From positions 16,664 to 44,131 of the forward strand of contig DFAQ01000038.1 of NCBI GenBank assembly GCA_002365865.1: a stretch of DNA of 27,468 nucleotides, written 5' to 3'. Position 1 is the stretch's first letter, and every line of letters starts with the position of its first letter. The DNA is from Pelotomaculum sp. UBA3102. Its GTDB lineage: Bacteria; Bacillota; Desulfotomaculia; Desulfotomaculales; Pelotomaculaceae. Below are positions 7,914 to 16,575 of this stretch, piece after piece. The notes under the pieces were generated by a model. It was not told the DNA's origin. It worked only from the letters and a program-made list of their open reading frames with translations, and searched no databases. Position numbers and translations under genes: made by a program.

Positions 7914-9106
7914 AAATCAAGCGTTACGTGGTCAGGGAAATGCAGGAAGCGGTCCAGTTGATCAAGCAAGACTTGGGACCTGAGGCAATCATAGTCAGCA
8001 GTTACAAGGTACCCGCAAAAGGATTACGCGGGCTTTTCGCGCCTCGGCTTCTGGAAGTGACTGCAGTGCTGGACGACAGTCCCAAAGTACGGTTGGAGGA
8101 GGTAAGCTGTCCCCCGGCCCAGATGGTGGTGTCCAACGGTCACGCGGTGGCAGAAGAAAAGACCGGTATGAGTGAGATGCCGGCACCAATCCTGCCGGTT
8201 AACGGCGGGAGAACGGGTGGTTTCCGGACCGGCAGCCTCTTTCAAGCAAAAAAGGAACCGGAAATGCCTGACGGCCTTCCGGACCGGAGGCCCGGCATTT
8301 TTGACGCGATATACAACAGGCAGGTCGAGGCCGGTTTTAACCGTGATCCCGTTCTCAGGTGGCGTAAAATTCTGCTTGACCTGGACATAGAGGAAAATAT
8401 CGTGGAATACCTGCTGTCCAACTTAAACAACGGGAACCGTGAGATATATTTAAATTTATTAAAGCAGTTAATTTATCTTATGGAACCTGCTTATCGTTCC
8501 GCCGGGCGTGCCAGGGTGCTAACTTTCATCGGTCCTCCCGGGGCCGGAAAAACTACTACGCTGGCAAAAATTGCCACACATTGCTCGCTAAACAAGCATA
8601 AAAAAATCGCTCTAGTGGCGGTGCACACTTACCGGATCGGGGCTGTCAGGCAACTTCAGGCCTACGGAGATTTCCTGGGGATTCCGGTAGAGATAGTGAT
8701 GACCCCGGCTGAGCTGGCTCAGGTGTTGGAAAGTTTTTCCGGCAAAGATTATATCTTTATCGATACTGCGGGCCGTTCGGCGCAGAATACCGGTCAAATT
8801 TTGGAGTTGAAAAACTTTTTGGACGTGGTGGAAGAACCCCTGGATGTATTTCTAGTGTTAAGCGCGGCAGTTAAGAACAAAAATTTGATGAAGACAGCTT
8901 ACGAGTTTCGCAGAACCGGATATTCGAAAATGATTTTTACCAAGCTTGATGAAACTGAAACCCACGGTTCTATTTTAAACTTAATCTGCGCGCTGGGCAC
9001 GCCCGTGACGTACCTGACCGACGGCCAGGATGTGCCGGATCATATAACTGAAGCGAGTCCCAAGAAAATAGCCAGGTTGTTGCTGGGGGGGGTTGATCCC
9101 TTATGA
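7910..9106 (+). CDS. flhF: Flagellar placement SRP-type GTPase FlhF, G2 Asp replaced by His
   Basis: A 398-residue SRP-family GTPase that sets flagellar position and number together with FlhG. An N-terminal basic B domain starts MKIKRYVVREMQEAVQLIKQDLGPEAIIVSS. A low-complexity linker covers roughly residues 60-145, followed by an N domain and the G domain. P-loop GPPGAGKTTT is at 208-217, DTAGR at 285-289 and TKLDE near 345. The G2/insertion motif that usually reads DTYRIAAVEQL here reads HTYRIGAVRQL, so the conserved Asp is His239 (codon 8624-8626). That residue takes part in nucleotide and Mg handling in SRP GTPases, so activity may be altered. Start TTG 7910 overlaps the flhA stop. Confidence 0.94.
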   Translation: MKIKRYVVREMQEAVQLIKQDLGPEAIIVSSYKVPAKGLRGLFAPRLLEVTAVLDDSPKVRLEEVSCPPAQMVVSNGHAVAEEKTGMSEMPAPILPVNGGRTGGFRTGSLFQAKKEPEMPDGLPDRRPGIFDAIYNRQVEAGFNRDPVLRWRKILLDLDIEENIVEYLLSNLNNGNREIYLNLLKQLIYLMEPAYRSAGRARVLTFIGPPGAGKTTTLAKIATHCSLNKHKKIALVAVHTYRIGAVRQLQAYGDFLGIPVEIVMTPAELAQVLESFSGKDYIFIDTAGRSAQNTGQILELKNFLDVVEEPLDVFLVLSAAVKNKNLMKTAYEFRRTGYSKMIFTKLDETETHGSILNLICALGTPVTYLTDGQDVPDHITEASPKKIARLLLGGVDPL

Positions 9107-9975
9107 GATTATGGCCGCCCAGGTCAGACAGGCTATACCGCACCTACGCCGCCGGTAAGGAAGAGAAACCGGTTCATTCCGGGGGACCCAGGGTGATTGC
9201 CGTTACCAGCGGTAAAGGAGGCGTTGGCAAGACCAGCCTTTCGGTTAACCTGGCCGTCAGTTTAGCTCAAGCAGGGCAGAGGGTTTCCATCTTTGATGCG
9301 GACCTGGGGATGGCGAACGTGGAGCTGCTGATGGGCCTAGTGCCTCCTTACAGCCTTTATGAGGTTCTGTACGGTAATAAAACGGTTGATGAAATAACGG
9401 TCCAGGGCCCGCTAAATATAAATATCATATCGGGCGGCTCGGGTTTTTTGGAAATGGCCAACATGGACCGTACCAGGAGGCAGCAGCTTTTAATAATGCT
9501 GAATAATTTCAGTTCCCGGTACGATTTTGTCATTATTGATACCGGAGCCGGTATCAATAAAAACGTGCTTGGTTTTGTGGCGGCTGCCGGCGAGGTGATT
9601 GTGATGATTACCCCCGAGCCCACGTCGCTTACTGACGCCTACGCCCTGATCAAGGTCCTGGATAATTTTAAGGTGCATTCGGAGGTCAACGTGGTGGTAA
9701 ACCAGGCTGTGGACAGGCGGGAAGCCATGCGCACGATCGGCAAAGTGCAGGCGGCCGTAAACCGTTTTTTAAAGATCAAGCTGAACGTTCTGGGATGGAT
9801 CCCGGCGGACAGAATTATTTCCCATTCAATTAAGAACCAGCAGCCTTTTCTCCTGGCCAATCCCGATGCGCCGGCCTCCCGCAGCGTAGCCGGAATTACG
9901 GAAGTCCTTTTGCATGGCAACGCTGCCACTTCAGAGAATGGTTTTTGGGGTAAACTGATGGGTTTGTTCAGTTAA
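9103..9975 (+). CDS. flhG: Flagellar number regulator FlhG, MinD/ParA-type ATPase
   Basis: A 290-residue MinD-like ATPase that partners with FlhF and limits flagellum number. The deviant Walker A motif SGKGGVGKTSLSVNLA is at about residues 36-51, FDADLGMANVELLMGL (A' region) follows, and YDFVIIDTGAGI is the Walker B segment. The C-terminus ILGWIPAD-like region (VLGWIPADRIISHSIKNQQPF) is typical of FlhG. FlhG normally carries a DQAxxLR peptide at the N-terminus that stimulates FlhF GTPase. Here the equivalent region reads RSDRLYRTYAA, only loosely similar. ATG 9103 overlaps the flhF stop (ATGA), so the pair is coupled. Confidence 0.93.
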   Translation: MRLWPPRSDRLYRTYAAGKEEKPVHSGGPRVIAVTSGKGGVGKTSLSVNLAVSLAQAGQRVSIFDADLGMANVELLMGLVPPYSLYEVLYGNKTVDEITVQGPLNINIISGGSGFLEMANMDRTRRQQLLIMLNNFSSRYDFVIIDTGAGINKNVLGFVAAAGEVIVMITPEPTSLTDAYALIKVLDNFKVHSEVNVVVNQAVDRREAMRTIGKVQAAVNRFLKIKLNVLGWIPADRIISHSIKNQQPFLLANPDAPASRSVAGITEVLLHGNAATSENGFWGKLMGLFS

Positions 9976-10057
9976 CGCGTGGAAGGAGCCCGGGCGGTTT
10001 TATGCATCGGTGCCGAGAACAGTGGCAATTAAGGTTTAATTATTGGGAGGATGGGTT

Positions 10058-10708
10058 TTGACCGAATTGAACGGGCTCAGGATAAATCATAATATAAAGG
10101 TATCCCGTGCCGGCGGAAAGGAAGACTGGTATAGCTCCAAGGTTCAGGACATTAATGATACGGGTTTGTACATCTCCGTTCCGGTTAAAGGTTTGCACCC
10201 TATGGTTCTGAGTGTTGGAGAAACGGTAATTATAACTTTTCTTTGGGAAATGTCGAGATACGAGTTTGAAACCCAAATAACCGGCTGGCGTCATGATAAC
10301 ATACCGCTGTACGAGTTGGCACTACCGGAAAAAATTAGGCGCATTCAACTGAGGGAATTTGTCCGGGTTTCTTGCATCATGGAAGTTGAATATGCTGAAA
10401 TCCCGGAGGAAGGCAGGCAGCCGGTTTTTAGGCAGTGCGACAGCCTGGATTTAAGCGGGGGCGGGATAAGACTGCTGGTGCAAAAGGAGTACCCGGTCAA
10501 TACCAAGCTGATGTTGAAGTGGGCGCTTCCTTTTCAGAATTTTAAGGAGCAGATTGAAGTCATAGGTAAAGTAGTCCGCTCCCTACCTGAACGTAACGCC
10601 AAAAAATATCTGACGGGCATCCAGTTTGAAGAAATAACCCGCAGGCAACAGGATTTGATTGTACGCTACGTTTTAAGAAGGTTATCCGAACAAAGGCGCC
10701 TCAGCTGA
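10058..10708 (+). CDS. PilZ-domain c-di-GMP sensor, YcgR-like
   Basis: A 216-residue protein with an N-terminal YcgR-like beta domain (about residues 1-98) and a C-terminal PilZ domain. The c-di-GMP contacts are visible: RxxxR in RRIQLREFVRV and DxSxGG in DSLDLSGGGIRLLV. Proteins of this kind slow or brake the motor when c-di-GMP rises, and in Bacillus the relative YpfA/DgrA acts on the stator. TTG 10058 is chosen because GGGAGG at 10045-10050 is well spaced; an upstream in-frame TTG at 10043 would place the site inside the gene. Its position between flhG and sigma-28 ties it to motility control. Confidence in family is high; the exact partner is unknown. Confidence 0.9.
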   Translation: MTELNGLRINHNIKVSRAGGKEDWYSSKVQDINDTGLYISVPVKGLHPMVLSVGETVIITFLWEMSRYEFETQITGWRHDNIPLYELALPEKIRRIQLREFVRVSCIMEVEYAEIPEEGRQPVFRQCDSLDLSGGGIRLLVQKEYPVNTKLMLKWALPFQNFKEQIEVIGKVVRSLPERNAKKYLTGIQFEEITRRQQDLIVRYVLRRLSEQRRLS

Positions 10709-10763
10709 TAGTTTTCGCGCGGCACCGGGTTTCGGCCGGATATGCAGGAAAGGGGTTAACGGC

Positions 10764-11621
10764 ATGGCGGTTGCCGAAGAAGTCTGGCGGGAATACCGCC
10801 GTTCCAGGGACGATAAAATTAAGCGGGAATTGGTCCTGGACCACCTGCCCCTGGTTAAATATATCGCCGGTCGTCTGGCGGTGAAATTACCTCCTGCCGT
10901 TGACCGGGAGGACCTGGAAAGTTACGGGGTTTTCGGGTTACTGGAGGCGGTGGAAAAATACAATCCCGACCTTGGCGTGAATTTTAATACCTATGCAGGC
11001 AGCAGGATCAGGGGAGCGATGATTGATGAAATCAGAAAGTTGAACTGGCTTCCCCGGACTATGTGGCAGAAAATACAGCAAGTAAATAATACCAGGGAGA
11101 AACTGCAGGGGGAATACGGGGAAAATGTTACCAGTGACGTGCTGGCCCGGGCTTTGGGGATAAGTATCTCCGAACTACATAAACTGGCCGGGCAAACTTA
11201 TGCCCTTTCAGTGGCTTCGCTTGATGAGACGGTAGCGATGTCCGGCGGCGAGCAGGTACGCCGGGGAGATATGCTCCGGGATCCGGACAGTCCCGACCCC
11301 CTGGATGTGATCATGAAAGAAGAAGGAAGGGAAATTTTAGTCCAGGCCCTAAACGGGCTTTCAGAAAGGGACCGGACTGTATTAGCGCTTTATTACCAGG
11401 AAGGTTTGACGTTAAAAGAAATCGGCCGGGTGTTGGAGGTTTCGGAATCAAGAGTCTGCCAACTCCATACCAGGGCTTTGGATCGGGTCAGGGCCGAGCT
11501 GGAGTTGCAGGCCGGCGGCACCGGGACAAAAAAGAAGACGGAGAAGAAAGGGGGAAGAATAAAATGCTCAGGGGATTGTACAGCGCCGCCTCCGGGATGG
11601 ACGTCCAGCAGGCAAAAATAG
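10764..11621 (+). CDS. fliA: RNA polymerase sigma factor FliA/SigD (sigma-28)
   Basis: A 285-residue sigma-70 family factor for late flagellar and chemotaxis genes. Region 2 has HLPLVKYIAGRL, EDLESYGVFGLLEAVEKYNP and FNTYAGSRIRGAMIDEIR; the next stretch, LNWLPRTMWQKI, is typical of FliA. Region 4 has LSERDRTVLALYYQEGLTLKEIGRVLEVSESRVCQLHTRAL. The C-terminal 40 residues, after RAELELQ, are an unusual Lys/Gly-rich tail encoded in part by DNA shared with the next gene (58-base overlap). Typical FliA proteins stop at about 240-255 residues. ATG 10764 follows AAAGGGG. No flgM (anti-sigma) is visible in the window. Confidence 0.95.
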   Translation: MAVAEEVWREYRRSRDDKIKRELVLDHLPLVKYIAGRLAVKLPPAVDREDLESYGVFGLLEAVEKYNPDLGVNFNTYAGSRIRGAMIDEIRKLNWLPRTMWQKIQQVNNTREKLQGEYGENVTSDVLARALGISISELHKLAGQTYALSVASLDETVAMSGGEQVRRGDMLRDPDSPDPLDVIMKEEGREILVQALNGLSERDRTVLALYYQEGLTLKEIGRVLEVSESRVCQLHTRALDRVRAELELQAGGTGTKKKTEKKGGRIKCSGDCTAPPPGWTSSRQK

Positions 11622-12352
11622 AAATTTTGGCTAAAAACTTAGCCAATACCACCACTCCCGGTTACAAGAAGGACGTTATCCAGGCGCGAAGCTTTCCGGA
11701 GTTGCTTTTAATACAACAGGGCGGGCCGCAGCGCGGGGCTGTGACTCATGCTGCCGTCCGGAAAATCGGATTCATGCCGTCAGGTACCGGTATCGAAAAG
11801 GTGTTTACGGAATACGCGGGGAGCGGGGGAGTGAAAGAAACCCGGAATCCAACCGATATGATGGTTAAGGGACCGGGCTTCTTTGCCGTAAATGTTCCGA
11901 CCCGGGAGGACCCCGGAAGGGTTTGTTATACCCGGAACGGTGCGTTTAAAGTAGACGATGAAGGTTACCTCGTAGCTTTTGGCAATCTTCGCGTTCTGGG
12001 CGAGGCGGGACCGGTCCGGGTGGGAAACGGGGATTTCAAAGTTAACCATGACGGGACGGTCGTATCCGGCGGCGTGCCGAGGGGTAAGTTGAGACTGGTT
12101 GAATTCGACGACTTTGAGGTCCTGGACAAGGAAACCGACAGTATCTTTGTGGATACCACCGGGGGAGCCGGCCGGCCGGCTGATGCGACTACCGTCAGAC
12201 AGGGCTTCCTGGAAGTGTCGAATGTGGATGCGGTTGAAGAAATGACTGCCCTGATGGAATTGATGCGCGTATACGAAACCAGCCAGCGTTTAATTACCCA
12301 GCAGGACCAACTGCTGGGCAAGGCGGTAAACCAAGTGGGCAGCCTCAGATAA
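11564..12352 (+). CDS. Flagellar rod/hook-basal body protein, FlgF/FlgG family (FlhO-like)
   Basis: A 262-residue axial protein. The N-terminus MLRGLYSAASGMDVQQAKIEILAKNLANTTTPGYKK carries the rod signature. The central VKGPGFFAVN and CYTRNGAFKVDDEGYLV, and the C-terminal FLEVSNVDAVEEMTALMELMRVYETSQRLI, are all family-typical. It is the first of two adjacent paralogues, like flhO-flhP in Bacillus, and either may be the distal or proximal rod subunit. I do not assign a symbol because FlgF and FlgG cannot be separated by eye. AAGGGGGAAGAATAAA precedes ATG 11564, inside the end of the sigma-28 gene, which suggests coupled translation. Confidence 0.88.
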   Translation: MLRGLYSAASGMDVQQAKIEILAKNLANTTTPGYKKDVIQARSFPELLLIQQGGPQRGAVTHAAVRKIGFMPSGTGIEKVFTEYAGSGGVKETRNPTDMMVKGPGFFAVNVPTREDPGRVCYTRNGAFKVDDEGYLVAFGNLRVLGEAGPVRVGNGDFKVNHDGTVVSGGVPRGKLRLVEFDDFEVLDKETDSIFVDTTGGAGRPADATTVRQGFLEVSNVDAVEEMTALMELMRVYETSQRLITQQDQLLGKAVNQVGSLR

Positions 12353-12401
12353 ACTAAACGAGCGCGGAAAACACAGCGAACCATGAAGAGAGGTGATGTT
12401 A

Positions 12402-13169
12402 ATGCTGAAAGTACTCAGCAGCGGGGCCGCCGGGTTGGACGCCCAAATGCTGAAACTTGACGCTACGGCCAACAACCTGGCCAACCTTAATACTCCGGGT
12501 TATAAGAAAAGCCGGGTAACTTTTTTTGATCTGATCAGTCAGGAAATAGAAAATTCCGGTGCCCGGCCGGCGCGCGGCGGGGAAAACCCGGTGGCAAGAA
12601 ACAGCGTGGATGTGGCCGAGGTGAGCAGGGTGTTTAAACAGGGGGATATTGTTAAAACTCACCAGCCCCTGGACCTGACCATCCTGGGAGAAGGTTATTT
12701 TAAGGTAGTACTTGACGGCGGTGAGGAGCGTTATACCCGTGACGGCAGTTTCAGCCTGGACCGTGAAGGTAATCTGGTCACCTCCTCCGGTTACCGGTTG
12801 GAGGGGGTTAAAGTACTGCCCGGAGCGGACAAGGTGACCGTAACTTCAAAAGGGGCGGTTAAATGCGCCACGGTCAATGGTGTCCGGGATGCCGGTCAGA
12901 TTACTTTATATAAATTTGAAGTTGAAAAACGATTGCAGCCGGAAGGTGGAAACGTTTTTTCAGCAGGCACGGCGGGGGAAATTTTCTCAGGGGCACCCGG
13001 CAGTCAGGGGTACGGTATCATCAAGCAGCACAGTCTCGAAATATCCAACGTCAACTTGATGCAGGAAATGATTAACATGATTGAAATCCAGCACTCGGTC
13101 GGTTTTTTTTCCCGGATTTTACGTTCGACAGATGAAATGTGGGGCATGGCCAATAACATGCGGAAGTAA
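12402..13169 (+). CDS. Flagellar rod/hook-basal body protein, FlgG family (FlhP-like)
   Basis: A 255-residue axial protein and the second of the adjacent pair. The N-terminus LSSGAAGLDAQMLKLDATANNLANLNTPGYKKSR has the rod signature. DLTILGEGYFKVVLDGGEERYTRDGSFSLDREGNLVTSSGY is the central segment, and SLEISNVNLMQEMINMIEIQHSV the C-terminal helix. ATG 12402 is preferred over the in-frame GTG 12393 and ATG 12396 because AGAGGTG at 12389-12395 is best spaced to it. It ends 11 bases before the start of cheD. The two rod paralogues together with flgE give three axial proteins in the window. Confidence 0.88.
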   Translation: MLKVLSSGAAGLDAQMLKLDATANNLANLNTPGYKKSRVTFFDLISQEIENSGARPARGGENPVARNSVDVAEVSRVFKQGDIVKTHQPLDLTILGEGYFKVVLDGGEERYTRDGSFSLDREGNLVTSSGYRLEGVKVLPGADKVTVTSKGAVKCATVNGVRDAGQITLYKFEVEKRLQPEGGNVFSAGTAGEIFSGAPGSQGYGIIKQHSLEISNVNLMQEMINMIEIQHSVGFFSRILRSTDEMWGMANNMRK

Positions 13170-13180
13170 GGTGGTTGAAT

Positions 13181-13708
13181 ATGCAGCTGTCACCGGGCAA
13201 GGCCATGGAAGACCGGGCTGCGGCATGCAACGAAATTCATGTGGGCATTGCAGAGTTAAAAATAGCCAGACAGCCTGACCGGTTGATTACTCTCGGCCTT
13301 GGTTCCTGTGTCGGAGTTGCCCTGCATGACCCGGCAACCATGATCGGGGGGTTATTACATATTATGCTTCCCGAAAGCAGCCAGTTTAATAACGTGAATA
13401 AGCCGGCCAAGTTTGCTGATTTGGGAATACCCCTTTTGGTATCGGAGATCAGGCGCAGCGGGGGGAAAATTAATAATCTCCGGGCCAAGATTGCCGGAGG
13501 AGCCCAAATGTTTTCCGGTTTAAATGAAAAATTTGTGCTCAATATCGGTGAGCGTAATATTTGCGTCACCAGGAAAACTTTAAAAAGCCTGGGGATCAGG
13601 ATTGTGGCGGAGGAAGTGGGAGGCAGACGGGGCCGCACTATGATTTTGGATACAGTCACCGGCCAGGTACATATACGAACGGTGGGCGTGCGTTTGAAGG
13701 TGATTTAA
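13181..13708 (+). CDS. cheD: Chemoreceptor glutamine deamidase CheD
   Basis: A 175-residue cytoplasmic enzyme that deamidates Gln in methyl-accepting chemotaxis proteins and binds CheC to boost its phosphatase activity. The catalytic triad is visible with family spacing: Thr37 (LITLGLGS), Cys43 (GSCVGVALHD) and His60 (GGLLHIMLPE). Later conserved segments are KIAGGAQMF and RRTGRTMILDTVTGQV-like (RRGRTMILDTVTGQVHI). ATG 13181 with AAGGTGG at 13168-13174 is preferred over TTG 13175. The last base of its TAA is the first base of the cheR ATG. Confidence 0.95.
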   Translation: MQLSPGKAMEDRAAACNEIHVGIAELKIARQPDRLITLGLGSCVGVALHDPATMIGGLLHIMLPESSQFNNVNKPAKFADLGIPLLVSEIRRSGGKINNLRAKIAGGAQMFSGLNEKFVLNIGERNICVTRKTLKSLGIRIVAEEVGGRRGRTMILDTVTGQVHIRTVGVRLKVI

Positions 13709-14481
13709 TGGACTTTGCACTTTTTAAAAATAGGGTGCGCGCCTCTTTCCAGCTCGATTTAAATGCTTACAAAGAAAACCAGCTGAAACGCCGGTTGGAA
13801 AGCTTGATGGTTAAGCAAAAAATAAACAAAGATGATTATGTGTCTTTTTATAAATTATTAACTGCCGGCGGCAAGGCATACCAGGATTTTTTGGATACCT
13901 TGACGATTAATGTTTCCGAGTTTTTCAGAGATAAATCCATGTTTCGCTTCCTGGAAGAGCAGGTGTTTCCGGCTCTTTTGGAAAAGAAAAGGATATTAAA
14001 AATATGGAGTGCAGCTTGTTCCAGCGGCGCGGAACCTTATTCGCTGGCCCTGATCCTGGACGAAATAACCCCGAATCGCCGGCATCAGATTGAAGGCAGT
14101 GATATCGACCGTAGTATCCTGAAAATGGCCGCCGTGGCCCGTTATACCCGGGACCAGGTGAGAAATGTAAGCGAATTGCGACTGAAAAAATATTTCAGGC
14201 AGGAAAACAGTCAATATATATTAAACGAAAATATAAAAAAAAGGGTTTCTTTCCGGAAACAGGACCTGCTGCTGGATCCCTTCGGCGAGGGTTATGATTT
14301 GATCACCTGCCGCAACGTGACGATATATTTTACCAGGCAAGCACAGGAAAAGTTGCACCCTAAATTTTTTCAGGCATTAAATCCCGGCGGGGTTCTGTTT
14401 ATCGGTGCCAGTGAGATGATTTTCAACTACCGTGAACAGGGTTTTGAAAAACTTGCCTCTTGTTTTTACCGCAAAAAATAA
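13708..14481 (+). CDS. cheR: Chemotaxis protein methyltransferase CheR
   Basis: A 257-residue SAM-dependent enzyme that methylates receptor glutamates during adaptation. The N-terminal helical domain includes LKRRLESLMVKQKI and the receptor-facing TINVSEFFRDKSMF. The Rossmann domain has ILKIWSAACSSGAEPYSLALIL, where the usual GEEPYS reads GAEPYS, then GSDIDRSILKMA and DLITCRNVTIYF, the usual DLIFCRNVLIYF segment. The frame is open upstream into cheD, but ATG 13708 is preceded by GAAGGTGATTTA and gives normal family length. The counterpart methylesterase cheB is not in the window. Confidence 0.95.
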   Translation: MDFALFKNRVRASFQLDLNAYKENQLKRRLESLMVKQKINKDDYVSFYKLLTAGGKAYQDFLDTLTINVSEFFRDKSMFRFLEEQVFPALLEKKRILKIWSAACSSGAEPYSLALILDEITPNRRHQIEGSDIDRSILKMAAVARYTRDQVRNVSELRLKKYFRQENSQYILNENIKKRVSFRKQDLLLDPFGEGYDLITCRNVTIYFTRQAQEKLHPKFFQALNPGGVLFIGASEMIFNYREQGFEKLASCFYRKK

Positions 14482-14502
14482 GACTTAAAGAAGGGATGTC
14501 GG

Positions 14503-15126
14503 ATGACTGAGCATGGGGGAATTCCAGAATTTCAAATTGATGCGCTTCAGGAAGTTAGTAATATCGGCCTGGGAAATGCAGTGACCGCCCTGGCTGAATT
14601 ACTTAACAAAAAGGTAGATATTTCGGTACCCAAGGCGTATTTTATTGAACTGGAACGGGTTTTTTCCCTGGTCGGGGGACTGGAAGAAGCAGTTGCCTGC
14701 GTCAACTTGATTCTTGAGGGGGATATATCCGGAACCGTGATGTTTATTTTTACCGATAAAAGCGCTTTTAAGCTTGTGGATATGTTGACCGGACAGGAAA
14801 CCGGTACCACTGTCGAACTGGATGCTATGGGCGCGTCGGCGGTCCAGGAGATCGGGAATATTCTGACCGGGTCGTTTATCAATGCCATTGGGGGGATGAC
14901 CGGGCTGGTGATGCAAACTACGGTTCCGATGTATGCTTTCGATATGATGGGGGCAATTTTGAGTGCTTCCATAGTGGCCAGCGGTCATTATGATGATAAA
15001 GTGCTGGTTATTGAAACACTGTTTTTTCAAGAAAATGACCATATAAAAGGGCACTTTTTTCTGTTGCCTGAAACGGGCGCGTTAAACAAGCTTTTTGAAG
15101 CAATTGGTATTCCTGCAGAATGTTAA
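14503..15126 (+). CDS. cheC: CheY-P phosphatase CheC
   Basis: A 207-residue protein of the CheC/CheX/FliY phosphatase family. Both active-site helices carry the full [DS]-x3-E-x2-N-x22-P pattern: DALQEVSN with Pro at IDISVP-like VDISVP, and SAVQEIGN with Pro at TTVPMY. CheC is activated by CheD, whose gene is two genes upstream. It is expected to act on the CheY encoded immediately downstream. ATG 14503 follows AAGAAGGGATGTCGG. No motor-binding SpoA domain is present, which separates it from FliY. Confidence 0.95.
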   Translation: MTEHGGIPEFQIDALQEVSNIGLGNAVTALAELLNKKVDISVPKAYFIELERVFSLVGGLEEAVACVNLILEGDISGTVMFIFTDKSAFKLVDMLTGQETGTTVELDAMGASAVQEIGNILTGSFINAIGGMTGLVMQTTVPMYAFDMMGAILSASIVASGHYDDKVLVIETLFFQENDHIKGHFFLLPETGALNKLFEAIGIPAEC

Positions 15127-15150
15127 GGAAGACACGGGAGGTAGATTAAA

Positions 15151-15522
15151 TTGGGTAAGCGGGTCCTGATCGTTGATGACGCGGCGTTTATGAGAATGAT
15201 GATCAAAAATATCCTGACCAAAAACGGTTATGATGTGGTTGCTGAAGCAGAAAACGGCCAAATTGCGGTTGAGTTGTATAAGAATTTTAAGCCCGATCTG
15301 GTGACCATGGACATTACCATGCCGGAAATGAACGGTATTGAGGGAGTAAAGGAAATTCTGAATATCGACCCCAATGCCAATGTGATTATGTGCAGTGCCA
15401 TGGGGCAGCAGTCCATGGTGATGGAGGCGATCCAGGCCGGAGCAAAAGACTTCATAGTTAAGCCCTTTCAGCAGGACCGGATCCTGCAGGCCATGGAAAG
15501 AGTGCTGGCCAGGACCGGTTAA
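15151..15522 (+). CDS. cheY: Chemotaxis response regulator CheY
   Basis: A 123-residue stand-alone receiver. The acidic pocket is Asp9-Asp10 (IVDDAAF), the phosphoacceptor is Asp54 (LVTMDITMPEM), Ser82 is in the Thr/Ser position (MCSAMGQ) and Lys104 is the conserved lysine (FIVKPF). In Gram-positive bacteria CheY-P binds the switch proteins encoded next, FliM and FliY. TTG 15151 is preceded by GGGAGGTAGATTAAA. It sits between cheC and fliM, as in related operons. The kinase cheA is not in this window. Confidence 0.95.
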   Translation: MGKRVLIVDDAAFMRMMIKNILTKNGYDVVAEAENGQIAVELYKNFKPDLVTMDITMPEMNGIEGVKEILNIDPNANVIMCSAMGQQSMVMEAIQAGAKDFIVKPFQQDRILQAMERVLARTG

Positions 15523-15588
15523 AAAATTTGACCTTATTTCTATTATTGATTGGTTGCGATAGTGCTGCAAATTGAGGGAGAATAAGAC

Positions 15589-16575
15589 ATGGATATACTG
15601 TCCCAGAATGAAATTGATTCTTTGCTGGATGCTTTATCCACGGGTGAAGTCCAAATCGAAGAATGTAAGGAAAGCAAGCAGGTAGAGTACAAGCAGTATG
15701 ATTTCAGGCGTCCGAACAAATTTTCCAAGGAGCAGCTGCGTACCCTGCAGGTGCTGCACGGTATCTTTGCGCGCCTGCTATCGAACTTTTTAAGCGGTTA
15801 CCTGAGGAATGAAATTCAGATCAGTGTTGCCTCTGTGGACCAGCTGACCTTTGAGGATTTTATCCGCGGGATACCGACTCCGACGGTGCTGACTGTGTTT
15901 TCGGCGCACCCTTTAAAAGGTACGGCCATATTTCAGTTCGATCCGATGTTTCTCTTTCCGGTCATTGATTTGTTTTTTGGCGGGAATGGTGAAGCACCTT
16001 CATCCGTGCGGGATTTGACCGACATAGAGCTTTCAGTGGCCCGGAAACTTTCCGTAAATATTTTGGAGAACCTGGCCCTGGCCTGGAAAGATATCGTCCA
16101 GGTTGAGCCGACAATCGAAACGGTGGAGACCAACCCGTACCTGCATCGAATATTTTCTTTCAACGAAATTGTCGTTTTAATCACATTTTCTACTCAGGTC
16201 GGCGAGACAGGGAAGGGCTTTTTTAATCTTTGCCTGCCGTTCCCTTTGCTGGATCCGGTAATGTTCCAGATGAACTATCAAAGGCATTACAGCAGCCAGG
16301 ATGCTGCCGTCGACGACCGGGACAAGAAAAGGCTGCATCACTGGATGGGCTTTCCTACGGTGGACTTAACGGTTATAGCGGGGCAGTCGCAGCTGTCGGT
16401 TAATGATTTTTTGCAGCTGCAGGAAGGCGATGTCTTGATCCTGGACAGGAAGGTGGAACAGGACATGGATGTTTTCGTGGGAGAAAACTTGAAATACAAG
16501 GCGCAGGCCGGCAGATCCGGGGACCGGCTTGCCGTACAGATTACCGCGCTGGTAGAGGGGGGCAAAGATGTCTGA
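15589..16575 (+). CDS. fliM: Flagellar motor switch protein FliM
   Basis: A 328-residue C-ring protein. The N-terminal CheY-P docking peptide is LSQNEIDSLLDAL (residues 4-16). The middle CheC-like domain starts with DFRRPNKFSKEQLRTLQVLHGIFARLLSNFLSGYLR, a FliM hallmark, and includes FDPMFLFPVIDLFFGGNG. The C-terminal SpoA domain has LTVIAGQSQLSVNDFLQLQEGDVLILD. ATG 15589 has GAGGGAG upstream. A 66-base AT-rich gap separates it from cheY without a convincing promoter. It overlaps the FliY-like gene by 8 bases. Confidence 0.96.
   Translation: MDILSQNEIDSLLDALSTGEVQIEECKESKQVEYKQYDFRRPNKFSKEQLRTLQVLHGIFARLLSNFLSGYLRNEIQISVASVDQLTFEDFIRGIPTPTVLTVFSAHPLKGTAIFQFDPMFLFPVIDLFFGGNGEAPSSVRDLTDIELSVARKLSVNILENLALAWKDIVQVEPTIETVETNPYLHRIFSFNEIVVLITFSTQVGETGKGFFNLCLPFPLLDPVMFQMNYQRHYSSQDAAVDDRDKKRLHHWMGFPTVDLTVIAGQSQLSVNDFLQLQEGDVLILDRKVEQDMDVFVGENLKYKAQAGRSGDRLAVQITALVEGGKDV

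Noticed and set aside
15523..15588. Possible promoter between cheY and fliM (TTGACC at 15528-15533)
   Set aside because: No -10 hexamer at acceptable spacing, and no sigma-28 TAAA-N15-GCCGATAA pattern. Read-through from the operon is simpler.
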